From: an uncultured Prevotella sp. | Lineage (GTDB): Bacteria; Bacteroidota; Bacteroidia; Bacteroidales; Bacteroidaceae | Reading direction: 5' to 3' | Assembly (NCBI GenBank): GCA_900770395.1 | Contig: CAAGKM010000043.1 | Location: 1-64,000, forward strand | Length of the DNA: 64,000 bases | Part shown: positions 1 through 8,658 of the stretch, one piece after another | Position numbering within the stretch: position 1 is the first letter of the stretch | How the letters are laid out: the number at the start of each line of letters is the position of its first letter | Made by a program: the position numbers and the translations under genes | Notes under the pieces: generated by a model | The model's input: the letters and a program-made list of their open reading frames with translations, nothing else | Told to the model about the DNA's origin: nothing | Database searches by the model: none

Positions 1-134
1 GGAGTAGCAAACCGCAGTATATCAGTGAACTTGCATTTTCGCTAAATCGTTACCTTAAAATACCATTACTCTCATTCTACTCTGACATTCAATCAGATAT
101 AAGTTTTTTGATTATCCGAAACAAAGATAAATAA
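1..134 (+). other. Left-edge sequence, possible 3' end of a truncated gene
   Basis: Two plus-strand frames are open from the window edge. One stops at 43-45 and ends in alternating residues (ISVNLHFR), as the last strand of an outer-membrane barrel would. The other stops at 132-134 and encodes about 43 residues beginning SSKPQYISEL. Neither is long enough to identify. The rest up to 146 is an AT-rich leader for the next gene, and I see no clear TAnnTTTG element in it. Confidence 0.25.
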
Positions 135-146
135 AACAATGTTATT

Positions 147-1250
147 ATGAAGAAACTTATTTTAATGTTCGTGGCTGCAATGACAGCCACAATGATGACG
201 GCGCAGACAAATTTCCGGCACATCTCATTTGAGGAAGCCAAGGCTGCTGCCAAGGCAGAGAAGAAAATGGTGTTTGTTGACTTCTACACGTCATGGTGTG
301 GACCGTGCAAGATGATGGCACGTGATGTGTTCCCTCAGAAGGACCTCGGAGACTATATGAACAAGACTTTTGTCTGTGTGAAGTATGATGCCGAGAAAGA
401 GGAAAAGGAACTTGTGGGAAGAAGCAATATTACGGCTTATCCTACATTCGTGATTTTCGATGCCGATGGTAACGAGGTGACAAGACTCGTGGGCGGTAAT
501 ACAGCCGAGGGCTTTAAGAGCGACATTGAGATGAAGGTAAATCCAGATAAGAGTCCAGAGAAGATTAAGGCACGCTATGACGGCGGTGAGCGCACTGCCG
601 CTCTGATAAGCACTTATGCGGCACAGCTTGTAGGCAAGCTGCGTGAGTCGCGCCGCGGCAACAAAGAGGTACAGGAGCAGCTCGACAAGGTGATAAAGGA
701 CTATTATCAGGGTCTTGACGATAAACAGAAGCTGAAGAGCGAGAACTTCTTCCTTTATAAAGACTATGTAGACAATACTGCTGACGAGAAAATGCAGTAT
801 CTCTTTACCAACCGAAGCAAGGTGGCAAAGGCAGACCGTGCCGATGTGGACTCCATTCTGCTGAAAAAATATAAGCGCCAGATTTACGACTGCATCTATT
901 TTGATGATGTCTACACTCCTGAGCAGGCGGCAACGTTCAAGCAGCAGTTTAATGAGCTCGGACTCAACGTCGGCGGTGTGTTCACCCCTTCGTTCGCCGT
1001 GCTTGATGCTTACGCCACAGGCAATATGGAGGAATATCTGAAACAGCTGGAAAAGAATCTCCCCAAGATGGAGGAGCAGATACAGAACAACGCCCTGCTG
1101 GGTGTTGGCAACGCATTGAGGAATGCTGACAGCGAGGTGAAGAAAAAGGCAGCGAAATATCTGCGTGGCTTACTGGTTGACCTGCCTGCCAATGAGATTT
1201 ATTTTTTGGCAGTGATAATCGGTAATCTTGAAGGCACAATAGGGCATTGA
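147..1250 (+). CDS. Secreted thioredoxin-fold protein with a long C-terminal extension
   Basis: 367 aa. Residues 1-20 form a signal peptide ending MMTAQ, so the protein is probably periplasmic. A thioredoxin domain follows, with the active site W50-C51-G52-P53-C54-K and the cis-proline segment YPTFVIFD near residue 100. About 230 charged, mainly helical residues follow with no domain I recognise. The family (thioredoxin-like proteins with an N-terminal DUF255/TlpA-type fold and a helical tail, common in Bacteroidales) is thought to act in periplasmic disulfide reduction. The substrate cannot be inferred. It is monocistronic: the next stretch holds only a gene remnant. The N-terminal MKK start after a short AT-rich leader is the only sensible one. 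Confidence 0.85.
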   Translation: MKKLILMFVAAMTATMMTAQTNFRHISFEEAKAAAKAEKKMVFVDFYTSWCGPCKMMARDVFPQKDLGDYMNKTFVCVKYDAEKEEKELVGRSNITAYPTFVIFDADGNEVTRLVGGNTAEGFKSDIEMKVNPDKSPEKIKARYDGGERTAALISTYAAQLVGKLRESRRGNKEVQEQLDKVIKDYYQGLDDKQKLKSENFFLYKDYVDNTADEKMQYLFTNRSKVAKADRADVDSILLKKYKRQIYDCIYFDDVYTPEQAATFKQQFNELGLNVGGVFTPSFAVLDAYATGNMEEYLKQLEKNLPKMEEQIQNNALLGVGNALRNADSEVKKKAAKYLRGLLVDLPANEIYFLAVIIGNLEGTIGH

Positions 1251-1386
1251 TGGTTTTCACCGTCTGTGAATACAGGGTGTCATGATTGCTGGCGGAGAAG
1301 CGCGGCAGGCATGGCACCCTGTTGTGTTGACAGGAGAGAAGATTGGGTAAAATAATAAGAGAATTTTTGTAATTTTCTCTCATTTA

Positions 1387-1418
1387 TTTGTTCTGTTCGG
1401 AATAAATCCGTAAATTTG
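1387..1418 (+). promoter_or_regulatory. Bacteroidetes-type promoter, now upstream of a gene remnant
   Basis: TTTG at 1387-1390 and TAAATTTG at 1411-1418 are separated by exactly 20 bases, the consensus -33/-7 arrangement. The only thing downstream on this strand is the decayed VOC fragment. Confidence 0.65.
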
Positions 1419-1451
1419 CAGCAAAAACTTAAATACTATAGCTTAGTTTAG

Positions 1452-1672
1452 ACAATATTTACAAAGCCAGATATCTCTGGTGAGTAGGGCAATCTGAAAG
1501 GATTGGCACATTTTGCCGTCACTGCCAGGAGTAAGGAAACGGTAGATGTACTTATTGAAAGATTTGGGCAGACGGTTACACCATATTGAGTGAACTGAGA
1601 TTTACGGGTGACGGGTATTATGAAAGTGCCGTTGTCGACACTGAAGGCAATTATGTGGAGATAACAGAGTAG
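1452..1672 (+). pseudogene. Decayed VOC (glyoxalase/bleomycin-resistance fold) protein, C-terminal remnant
   Basis: Translation across two frames gives IFTKPDISGE, an in-frame TAG at 1485-1487, then GNLKGLAHFAV, SKETVDVLIERFG, a frameshift near 1565-1570, and ADGYTILSELRFTGDGYYES followed by VVDTEGNYVEITE and a stop at 1670-1672. This matches the familiar C-terminal half of small VOC proteins (LxHIAF..., ...GDGYYES..., DPEGNxIE). A typical member is about 125 aa; only about 73 codons remain and the N-terminal half is missing. At least one nonsense mutation and one frameshift show it is dead. The promoter just upstream is still consensus. The family call is from memory of the motif pattern. 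Confidence 0.7.
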
Positions 1673-1713
1673 GGGAATAATGGATAACAGTTTGCTGGCA
1701 ACGGTTGTTATTT

Positions 1714-2586
1714 TTAATATCCTGTTGCTCCACGGTATTCTGTGGGTGACATCTTCATAGCCTTCTTGAACTGGGTGCAGAAGTGTGGATAGCTGTTGTA
1801 GCCCGACTGATAAGCTATTTGGGCTATATCCATGTCTGTGGTAAGCAGCAGGTTGCAGGCATATTCAATTCGCAGGCGAGAGCAGAATTGTCCTACGGTG
1901 TGTCCGCTTGCCTTTTTGAACGAGCGGCACAGCGCTGCAGGATGCAGTCCCGAATAGGCGGCAAGGTCGCTTAGTGACAGCTGTTCGCGGAAATGTCCGT
2001 AAAGATATCGGTATGCCCTGTCGATGGATGACTCGTTTTCCTTTTTCCCGTTGATGTGCTGCCGCTCTGCCTTTAGCGTTGCCGTAGGAGATGTGGTGCT
2101 CAGGATGTGGAGCAGCTGCATAAGCAGCGACATTCGCATAAATCCCTCAGCAGATGCAATCTTGCCTGCAAGTCTTGTTATCTTGGCAGCAAACTCTTGG
2201 TCGTTATACACTATTCCGCTTTTGCAGAGACGTATGAACTCTATGCCGTGGTGGAGCTCAGGAAATCGCTCCTCGTCCCATTTGAAAAGCTCGCTTGGAA
2301 TATGCAGCAATAAAACAGAGCAGTCATCGGAAGTCCTCAGCACGCAGTGAGGCACATCGCTGCCCAGCACAACTATCATGCCTTGCTGTAATTTTCCCTG
2401 TATGGCGCCAACAAGTCCTTCTGCCCATCCGCGCTTTATAATGATAACCTCCACATAGCTGTGGTAGTGATAGGTTTCTGCTGCAGTGTCACTTTTTTTG
2501 CTAACATTGTGTATGGAAACGTCGCCCAACCGTGTCAGACGTTCCACTATCTGGTTTCTTATCGGCTGTTTTTTCATTTTGTGCAA
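1714..2586 (-). CDS. AraC family transcriptional regulator
   Basis: 290 aa. The N-terminal half (about 30-140) looks like a cupin sensor, with HYHSYVEVIIIKRGWAEG and QQGMIVVLGSDVPHCVL. Residues about 185-285 carry the two helix-turn-helix motifs of the AraC/XylS family: LSLSDLAAYSGLHPAALCRS, then DIAQIAYQSGYNSYPHFCTQ and FKKAMKMSPTEYR. It is a cytoplasmic DNA-binding regulator; the ligand is unknown. It is divergent from a small DUF4405 membrane protein across about 90 bases and may control it. On its own strand TATCTTTG at 2605-2612 is a candidate -7 element. Confidence 0.92.
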   Translation of the reverse strand: MHKMKKQPIRNQIVERLTRLGDVSIHNVSKKSDTAAETYHYHSYVEVIIIKRGWAEGLVGAIQGKLQQGMIVVLGSDVPHCVLRTSDDCSVLLLHIPSELFKWDEERFPELHHGIEFIRLCKSGIVYNDQEFAAKITRLAGKIASAEGFMRMSLLMQLLHILSTTSPTATLKAERQHINGKKENESSIDRAYRYLYGHFREQLSLSDLAAYSGLHPAALCRSFKKASGHTVGQFCSRLRIEYACNLLLTTDMDIAQIAYQSGYNSYPHFCTQFKKAMKMSPTEYRGATGY

Positions 2587-2619
2587 ATATTACGAAATCA
2601 TTTGCAAAGATACAAAATA

Positions 2620-2647
2620 TTTGCGAAAGAAAAAAGCGATACCTTTG
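2620..2647 (+). promoter_or_regulatory. Probable promoter of the DUF4405 gene
   Basis: TACCTTTG at 2640-2647 is a consensus -7 element 29 bases before the ATG. The nearest TTTG (2620-2623) is at a short spacing of 16. It lies in the divergent region shared with the AraC gene. Confidence 0.5.
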
Positions 2648-2675
2648 CAGTCGCATTAAAAACAGAAATAAAAGT

Positions 2676-3119
2676 ATGAAGAAGAAACATTTATTGATTT
2701 GTAACAAGAGCTTGTTGCTCCTGATGCCGTTTGTCATTGCAAGCAGTATTCTGCAGGAATGCCTTCACGGCAGTGTTTTCTGCGGTCTTGACAATGTGGT
2801 GTGGACGTGGCTGCATGTCATCGTGTGTGTTGTTTTTGTCATGCTTATTGTATGGCATATTCAACTTAATTGGAGCGGTGCGGACAGTTGGGATGTGAGG
2901 GTGTGGTATAGCCGTTTCAGGAAACATCACTCCAAGGGCTTTAAAATCACAACCATTCTTTGTTTGTTGACTGCGATAACCGGACTGATAGCAGTTCCAG
3001 TATGGTTCTTGCAAGGACATGCTGGCATAGGCGGGTTGCACGGTAAAATCGGTTTCCTGTGTCTTATTATGACCTTGATACATGTAATACACCACTGGAA
3101 ATGGTATAAAAATGCTTAA
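2676..3119 (+). CDS. DUF4405 small membrane protein
   Basis: 147 aa. There are about four hydrophobic segments, with histidines placed as in cytochrome-b-like DUF4405 proteins (LIVWHIQLNW, HGKIGFL, LIHVIHHWKW). The histidines could bind heme; that is inference. The reading frame is open further upstream, but the ATG at 2676 is chosen because it lies downstream of the -7 element at 2640-2647 and starts a clean hydrophobic N terminus (MKKKHLLICNKSLLLL). Divergent to the AraC regulator and plausibly regulated by it. No redox partner genes are next to it. Confidence 0.75.
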   Translation: MKKKHLLICNKSLLLLMPFVIASSILQECLHGSVFCGLDNVVWTWLHVIVCVVFVMLIVWHIQLNWSGADSWDVRVWYSRFRKHHSKGFKITTILCLLTAITGLIAVPVWFLQGHAGIGGLHGKIGFLCLIMTLIHVIHHWKWYKNA

Positions 3120-3190
3120 TGTCTGCGGCTATTGGCACAATTGTGTCAGTAGCCCTTGCCATATTTATTTTGAAATAAATATCTTTATAA

Positions 3191-3222
3191 TTTGCAGGCT
3201 TCATATATTTGTTGTATCTTTG
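3191..3222 (+). promoter_or_regulatory. Promoter of the outer-membrane barrel gene
   Basis: TTTG at 3191-3194, a 20-base spacer, then TATCTTTG at 3215-3222. Transcription would start near 3229, which rules out the upstream in-frame ATG at 3209 and supports the start at 3272. Confidence 0.75.
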
Positions 3223-3271
3223 CAAAAGTTTTGACCTTTTATTTAAAAGAAAACAACAAATATGTATATGG

Positions 3272-3916
3272 ATGAAACGGTTTATAATTTTATTATTCAT
3301 TCTTCTTGGATGTAACGGCGCAAGATTATGTGCACAGAGCGAAGGACTGCCGCAGGCTTATGGTATAGTTTTGGGCGGAGGTCTGGCAATACCTCATGTG
3401 GAAGGCAACCGCAACGACTTTTTCAACAACAACGGCAACCGGTTGGGGTATAACCTGATGACGGAAGGCCGTTACTATTTTGCTCCCCAGTTTGCCTTGG
3501 GACTGCAATATAGCTATCTGAGAACGGCTCATCTGCCTGACAAGATGCACATGCACTATGTATGTCCCGAAATCATCTTCCGTCCTCTTTTCAACAATGG
3601 CAAGCAGGGCGCGTTTCTTTCGTTAGGCATAGGATATATGGATTATCAGGAGCGCACCTATCAGCGGGGCAGCAAGAACGGACATAGCTATCAGAAAGGC
3701 TACTGCGGGCTGTCCTTTGGAGTGGGCTATGAGTTCTTCATTGCAGGAAAGCTGTCGGGCATGCTTCGTGCCGACGTTCAGACCGCCGACTGGTTTGTGA
3801 ATCCTGACGGGCGCCTTTTCAATCCTGACGGATATGACGACGGAAGAAACCACAACTGGTTTAAGAACAACATTTCATTCATCAACATCGGTTTTGCCAT
3901 TCAAATAGGGCAATAG
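3272..3916 (+). CDS. Outer-membrane beta-barrel protein (porin-like)
   Basis: 214 aa. A signal peptide (MKRFIILLFILLGCNGARLC, cleaved near AQ) is followed by Gly- and aromatic-rich amphipathic strands typical of an 8- to 10-strand barrel: GIVLGGGLAIP, LGLQYSYL, FLSLGIGYMDY, GLSFGVGYEF, ending INIGFAIQIGQ. Bacteroidetes have many such barrels of unknown role. The internal Cys in GCNG could suggest a lipobox, but the charge and context fit ordinary signal peptidase I better. The N-terminal Met is fixed by the promoter at 3191-3222. A 45-bp repeat begins five bases after the stop codon. Confidence 0.75.
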   Translation: MKRFIILLFILLGCNGARLCAQSEGLPQAYGIVLGGGLAIPHVEGNRNDFFNNNGNRLGYNLMTEGRYYFAPQFALGLQYSYLRTAHLPDKMHMHYVCPEIIFRPLFNNGKQGAFLSLGIGYMDYQERTYQRGSKNGHSYQKGYCGLSFGVGYEFFIAGKLSGMLRADVQTADWFVNPDGRLFNPDGYDDGRNHNWFKNNISFINIGFAIQIGQ

Positions 3917-3920
3917 ATGC

Positions 3921-3965
3921 CAAACAGAATCATTTCCTGTGTTTTTTCTCCCGTTTTACGCTTTT
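3921..3965 (+). repeat. 45-bp perfect direct repeat, copy 1
   Basis: This segment, starting CAAACAGAATC and ending CGCTTTT, is identical to 6206-6250. It is followed at once by TAATTTTG (3965-3972), a -7-like element pointing into the 3' end of the TlpA-like gene on the opposite strand. Confidence 0.95.
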
Positions 3966-4065
3966 AATTTTGTGTTTACGGTAAAGACGTGGATAGAGCG
4001 GACAAATGCAATTAGGTATTCGTTCTAAGGCTGGACGTTATGGTGGTATCACAAACAGGGCACCA

Positions 4066-6081
4066 TCAGAATCTGTCAATAAAGGATTTGAACTCTTTTG
4101 TACTGTAGTGGTCAATATGGAAATCGCTCTCAATGATTTTGCCGTCTTTGCCAACGAGAACTCCACGAGGAATGGCCGTGAAGTTTATCATTGTCTCAAA
4201 CTGCTTCCACTCATTCTTTGTTATGTAAACATGCTCGCCCTTGATGCCGTTCTCGCCCATCCACTTCTCAGCAGAAGGCTTCTCGTTTTCGGTGGCGATA
4301 TAGAGGAATTTGACTTTCTCGTCCTTCAGCTCCTCCACACGCTTCTTCTGAGCTATCATGCCCGAGCGGCAAGGTCCACAGCCCATGCCCCAGAAGTCGA
4401 GGAAAAGCATGTTGCCCTTGTATGGCGACACCACCCTGTTCCAAAGCGCAGTCTGCTCTTCTGTCCAGTTATTGCCTTTATCTGCGGCAGCGACCTCGGT
4501 ATCTTTCACGAATTTGCGGTACTCCCCTATAATGGCCTTCGCCACCTTTTCATTCTGAATGCCAGCCAAATGCTCACCCACAGTGTTTGCCATATATTCA
4601 AGAACAGCCTCACGATTTTCATCATTCACACCGAGCTTGATATCCTTCAGAGTGCTCTCCATGTCGTAGACAACGTCCTGCGAGAGATACAGGTCGTTCA
4701 TGAAAGTGCCTGCCATGCCATACTTATCGCAATGGCGTTGGCGATAATCGCCTTCATCATCCTTGACATACTCCCATGAGCGGAGCAGAGGACCAAAGAC
4801 TGTACGGTTTACAAACACCCATTGGTTACTTTCGCTGAGGACAAGAGGATTGTTGTAGATGAGCTCCTTGTTCCTCAGCAGAATATCATATACGGCTTTC
4901 AGGTCAAGTTTAACATAGCCAGGGGTTGGCTCCGCCTTCCAGCTGCCATCCTCCATTTGGGTATAGGTATTTTCCTTGCGGGTATACGTCAACACAACAT
5001 CCTCTATCTCGATGCACTTGTTTGCCAGAATCGAAACCATCACGAGGTCTTTACCATAGGTGCTGAGCGGAGATTGGATGAGAGCCTGACGAAGCTCCTC
5101 GTTGGCAATAATCTCGTTAGCCTGATTTGCCCAACGCTCAATGACTGCCTGAGTGGCATCCTTTCCCTTTTCGATAGTAGCCTGAGCCTCCGCGTGATTG
5201 CATTCTTGTCTGCCATACATCTTCATGAACTTAGGTAGAAGGGTGTTAATCATTGCCGATTCGCTATTGCCTCGGAAGGTCTTGAAGCGAGGTCCCGAGC
5301 CGTCAGGAGCAGATTCAAAGGTGGAGAACATCTCAAGTGTATCACCAGGAGCAATGAATACATCACCCCAAGGAGTGGTATAGACAAACTGCGGATAAGG
5401 CAAGTTGAGGTCGACAACATAGCAGTTATCCTCTCCGATTGAACATACGTAATTCTCCTCCTGGCGGGTAATCTGGTTTGTCACTCTTGCCGTAACATCA
5501 GGAAGAAAACTTGTGAGCTCTTTTGGAATCCCTGCCACATGAATTTTCAACTGCGCCTTGCCAGCTTCAAACGCTTTCTTATATGGCTCATTGCTGAAGC
5601 GCCACACAGTATCGGGAGTGAAAGGCCGGCTCATATAGTAGTCGTAGTTGAGCGATTCAGGGTCAAACACCTTTGACTTCCTGCTCCCATTGGCCTTCTC
5701 CTGCAGCTTGATGCCATAGAAGTTGCCGAGAGGATCATTTCCCACCTCTATATAATTAAACTCCCTCACCTTTGCGTCGAGAGGCTCGAAATACACAGTG
5801 CAGGGTGTATCTTCCGCCGCCGCCTCGTATGTCTTGATGCCCTCAACTCGGAGGAACTTATACTCCTTGCCTGTGTTGCGGTCTGCAAGCACCGTGTTGT
5901 TGATGATGGAACACCCTGGCCTGAGAGTGCCACGGATGATGGTAACCTCCTTCGTCAGTTCAATCTCATTTATTGTCATCCATAGAGCAGAGTATTCTAT
6001 CGTTGGATTCTTTATGACTTTGCCAGCCATTATCTGTAGTGAGACGAGCAACAGCAATAATGTTGCAGTAATAGTTCTCAT
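4066..6081 (-). CDS. Large TlpA-like thioredoxin-family protein
   Basis: 671 aa. A signal peptide (MRTITATLLLLLVSLQIMAG) is followed by about 500 residues of beta-rich and helical sequence without a domain I can name, then a C-terminal TlpA/AhpC-type thioredoxin domain. The active site is FWGMGCGPCRSGM with CxxC near residues 567 and 570, and the cis-Pro region is FTAIPRGVLVGKDGK. The architecture (long N-terminal region plus TlpA domain) is common among periplasmic Bacteroidales thiol-disulfide proteins; substrate unknown. A -7 element TATCTTTG (6113-6120, minus strand) sits 31 bases before the ATG, with no good -33. The gene is bracketed by a perfect 45-bp direct repeat, suggesting it was acquired or duplicated into this site. 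Confidence 0.85.
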   Translation of the reverse strand: MRTITATLLLLLVSLQIMAGKVIKNPTIEYSALWMTINEIELTKEVTIIRGTLRPGCSIINNTVLADRNTGKEYKFLRVEGIKTYEAAAEDTPCTVYFEPLDAKVREFNYIEVGNDPLGNFYGIKLQEKANGSRKSKVFDPESLNYDYYMSRPFTPDTVWRFSNEPYKKAFEAGKAQLKIHVAGIPKELTSFLPDVTARVTNQITRQEENYVCSIGEDNCYVVDLNLPYPQFVYTTPWGDVFIAPGDTLEMFSTFESAPDGSGPRFKTFRGNSESAMINTLLPKFMKMYGRQECNHAEAQATIEKGKDATQAVIERWANQANEIIANEELRQALIQSPLSTYGKDLVMVSILANKCIEIEDVVLTYTRKENTYTQMEDGSWKAEPTPGYVKLDLKAVYDILLRNKELIYNNPLVLSESNQWVFVNRTVFGPLLRSWEYVKDDEGDYRQRHCDKYGMAGTFMNDLYLSQDVVYDMESTLKDIKLGVNDENREAVLEYMANTVGEHLAGIQNEKVAKAIIGEYRKFVKDTEVAAADKGNNWTEEQTALWNRVVSPYKGNMLFLDFWGMGCGPCRSGMIAQKKRVEELKDEKVKFLYIATENEKPSAEKWMGENGIKGEHVYITKNEWKQFETMINFTAIPRGVLVGKDGKIIESDFHIDHYSTKEFKSFIDRF

Positions 6082-6205
6082 ATTGTTTTGATATTAGTTT
6101 AGTATTATGATGCAAAGATACTTAAAATAATTAAGAATGTACGTGGAGAGATGTATATTTAAAGAATTTTATGAATTTGTTATAGGAGGTAAAATGCATT
6201 TTGTG

Positions 6206-6250
6206 CAAACAGAATCATTTCCTGTGTTTTTTCTCCCGTTTTACGCTTTT
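6206..6250 (+). repeat. 45-bp perfect direct repeat, copy 2
   Basis: Identical to 3921-3965. Here it is followed seven bases later by TAACTTTG (6257-6264), the likely -7 element of the downstream nucleotidyltransferase gene. The rest of 6082-6205 is AT-rich and otherwise featureless. Confidence 0.95.
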
Positions 6251-6289
6251 TTTTATTAACTTTGCAGGCGATTTGGAAAAGAGGTACTC

Positions 6290-7753
6290 ATGAAACTATA
6301 TAGCGACGAGGAATTAGCAAGGATAATAGACAAGGAAATACTGCACAGGATAGGCACTGTTGCCGACCGCATGGAGGTGGAGGCATACGTGGTGGGAGGA
6401 TATGTGCGTGATATTTTTCTGGAGCGCGAAAGCAATGACATTGATGTGGTGATAGCTGCCAACGGACGCATGGAGCGCCCGGGGATAGCCGTGGCGCAGG
6501 CTTTGCAGCAGGAACTGGGAAAGAGCGCGCACCTGTCGGTGTTTAAGAACTTTGGCACCGCCCAGGTGAAATACTTCGACCGTAAGGCAAAGGAGGAAAT
6601 CGAGGTGGAATTTGTGGGAGCCCGCAAGGAAAGCTATCAGCGCGATTCGCGTAAGCCGATTGTTGAGGACGGAACGCTGGAGGACGACCAGAACCGCCGC
6701 GACTTCACCATCAATGCAATGGCGATATGCCTCAACGAGGCAAGGTTTGGCGAGCTGGTGGATCCCTTTGACGGACTTTACGACCTGGAGGACGGTATTA
6801 TAAGCACGCCGCTCGACCCCGACATAACCTTCAGCGACGACCCTCTGCGCATGATGCGCTGCGTGCGTTTTGCCACGCAGTTGAACTTCGACATTGAGCC
6901 TGAGACCTTCGATGCCCTTGAGCGCAATGCCGAGAGGATAAAGATTATCAGCGGTGAGCGGATAAAGGACGAGCTGAACAAGATAATGCTGTCGAAGCAC
7001 CCCAGCCGCGGGTTCGTGGACCTGCAGCGGTGCGGACTGTTGCAGCTGATTCTGCCCGAGCTTGTGGCGCTCGATGTGGTGGAGGAAAGGAACGGAAAGG
7101 CGCATAAGAACAACTTCTACCATACTTTGGAGGTTCTTGAGAACGTGTGTAAGAAAAGCGATAATCTGTGGCTGCGATGGGCTGCGCTGATGCACGACAT
7201 AGGCAAGCCCAAGAGCAAGCGGTGGGAGCCTGCCACAGGCTGGACGTTTCACAACCACAACTATCTGGGCAGCCGAATGGTGCCGGAGATATTCCGCAGA
7301 CTAAAGCTGCCGCTTGATATGAACATGAAATATGTGCAGAAGCTCGTGGATTTGCACATGCGTCCCATAGTGATTGCCGATGAGGAGGTGACCGACAGTG
7401 CGGTGCGCCGTCTGCTCAGCGATGCCGGTGATGACATTAACGACCTTATGACGCTCTGCGAGGCAGACATCACCAGCAAGAACGAGGGTAGGAAAAAACG
7501 TTTCCTTGAAAACTTCCGCATGGTGCGTGAGAAGCTCGCTGACCTGCAGGTGAAGGATTACAAACGGCTGCTCCAGCCGGTAATCAACGGCGACGAGATA
7601 ATGCAGATGTTCAATCTTCAGCCCTCAGCAATAGTTGGTGAGCTGAAGAAGGTTCTGAAGAATGCCGTGCTCGACGGTACGGTGCCCAACGAGCGTGAGC
7701 CGCTCATGAAGCTGCTCATGGAGACGGCGAGGGAGAAGGGATTGGAGTTTTAA
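6290..7753 (+). CDS. cca: CCA tRNA nucleotidyltransferase / poly(A) polymerase family protein with HD domain
   Basis: 487 aa. The N-terminal class II nucleotidyltransferase head has GGYVRD (residues 36-41) and the metal-binding pair in SNDIDVVIA. It is followed by the RRDFTINAMA and DPLRMMRCVRFATQL motifs that bind the tRNA acceptor and nucleotide. An HD domain (LMHDIGK, about residues 300-420) follows, as in bacterial CCA-adding enzymes. It matures or repairs tRNA 3' CCA ends. Poly(A) polymerase is the alternative, but the HD domain and the single copy in this core region favour CCA addition. The likely promoter -7 is TAACTTTG at 6257-6264. The stop codon is the first triplet of a heptameric repeat. 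Confidence 0.88.
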   Translation: MKLYSDEELARIIDKEILHRIGTVADRMEVEAYVVGGYVRDIFLERESNDIDVVIAANGRMERPGIAVAQALQQELGKSAHLSVFKNFGTAQVKYFDRKAKEEIEVEFVGARKESYQRDSRKPIVEDGTLEDDQNRRDFTINAMAICLNEARFGELVDPFDGLYDLEDGIISTPLDPDITFSDDPLRMMRCVRFATQLNFDIEPETFDALERNAERIKIISGERIKDELNKIMLSKHPSRGFVDLQRCGLLQLILPELVALDVVEERNGKAHKNNFYHTLEVLENVCKKSDNLWLRWAALMHDIGKPKSKRWEPATGWTFHNHNYLGSRMVPEIFRRLKLPLDMNMKYVQKLVDLHMRPIVIADEEVTDSAVRRLLSDAGDDINDLMTLCEADITSKNEGRKKRFLENFRMVREKLADLQVKDYKRLLQPVINGDEIMQMFNLQPSAIVGELKKVLKNAVLDGTVPNEREPLMKLLMETAREKGLEF

Positions 7754-7882
7754 ATGAAGAATGAAGAGTGAAGAATGAAGAATTGGCTGCGCATAAGTGG
7801 TCTTTTTTAGGCATTCTTTATGCGCTTAATATTATTCTTCATTTAAATAAGATTCTTCATTCTTCACTCTTCATTCTTCATT
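7753..7882. repeat. 31-bp perfect inverted repeat made of 7-bp tandem units, between convergent genes
   Basis: The left arm 7753-7783 and right arm 7852-7882 are exact reverse complements, each built of heptamers close to aatgaag. The left arm starts on the last base of the cca stop codon and the right arm starts one base after the pyrH stop. As RNA it would form a long hairpin from either strand and could serve as a bidirectional terminator. A 26-base match to the left arm (from the stop codon on) recurs at 56612-56637. Confidence 0.9.
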
Positions 7883-7883
7883 T

Positions 7884-8591
7884 TCATCGTACCAGCGTTC
7901 CAATCTCTTCGCCGTCCATCACTTTTTTGAGGTTGCCCACAACATCCATGTTGAACACATAGATGGGCAGGTTGTTCTCCTTGCACATGGTAGTGGCGGT
8001 GAGGTCCATAACCTTCAGACCGCGGGCGTAAATCTCGTCGTAGGTAATCTCGGTGAACTTGGTTGCTGTCGGGTCTTTCTCAGGGTCGGCGGTATAGATG
8101 CCGTCCACTCGTGTGCCTTTAAGCATCACGTCAGCCTCAATCTCAATTCCGCGCAGCGATGAGCCTGTGTCGGTAGTGAAATATGGGCAGCCCGTGCCAG
8201 CAGAGAATATGCACACCTTGCCTTCCTCCATAGCCTCGATGGCGCGCCACTTGGTGTATAGCTCGCCGATGGGCTCCATGCGGATGGCTGTGAGCACCTT
8301 TGTCTTCACGCCGATGGCTTCAAGCGCACTGCTCAGTGCGAGTGAGTTGATAACTGTGGCGCACATACCCATCTGGTCGCCCTTCACACGGTCGAAACCC
8401 TTTTTGCTTCCGCTCAGTCCGCGGAAGATGTTGCCGCCGCCGATGACGATGCCTATCTGCACGCCCATCTCGCTCACTTCCTTTATCTGTTTGGCATAGT
8501 CCTCCAAACGCTCAGGGTCTATGCCGTAACTCTGTTTGCCCATAAGGCTCTCACCGCTCAATTTGAGCAATATTCTTTTAAATCTTGCCAT
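7884..8591 (-). CDS. pyrH: UMP kinase
   Basis: 235 aa, the normal length for bacterial PyrH. Phosphorylates UMP to UDP in the cytoplasm for pyrimidine nucleotide supply. The N terminus RILLKLSGESLMG, the glycine-rich IVIGGGNIFRG, the acidic FFTTDTGSSLRGIEIEADVM segment and the C-terminal KVMDLTATTMCKENNLP are typical of this amino-acid-kinase family. It lies 67 bases downstream of the biotin ligase gene on the same strand and is probably co-transcribed with it. Its 3' end abuts the inverted heptamer repeat shared with cca. Confidence 0.96.
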   Translation of the reverse strand: MARFKRILLKLSGESLMGKQSYGIDPERLEDYAKQIKEVSEMGVQIGIVIGGGNIFRGLSGSKKGFDRVKGDQMGMCATVINSLALSSALEAIGVKTKVLTAIRMEPIGELYTKWRAIEAMEEGKVCIFSAGTGCPYFTTDTGSSLRGIEIEADVMLKGTRVDGIYTADPEKDPTATKFTEITYDEIYARGLKVMDLTATTMCKENNLPIYVFNMDVVGNLKKVMDGEEIGTLVR

Positions 8592-8658
8592 GGTTTTATT
8601 TGTTTTTACTGTTATGATTATTGCTATGTTCTTTAAAATGCTGTTGTCGGCTATATTG

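Noticed and set aside
982..1383. Minus-strand frame of 133 aa at the end of the first gene
   Set aside because: Antisense to a clear gene for most of its length and without any family features.
4006..4779. Long open frame (257 aa) antisense to the TlpA-like gene
   Set aside because: It lies wholly within the opposite strand of a well-supported gene, has no domain or signal and arises from its codon bias.
3921..6250. 45-bp repeats as the target-site duplication of an insertion sequence
   Set aside because: 45 bases is far longer than IS duplications, and the enclosed DNA has no transposase or terminal inverted repeats.
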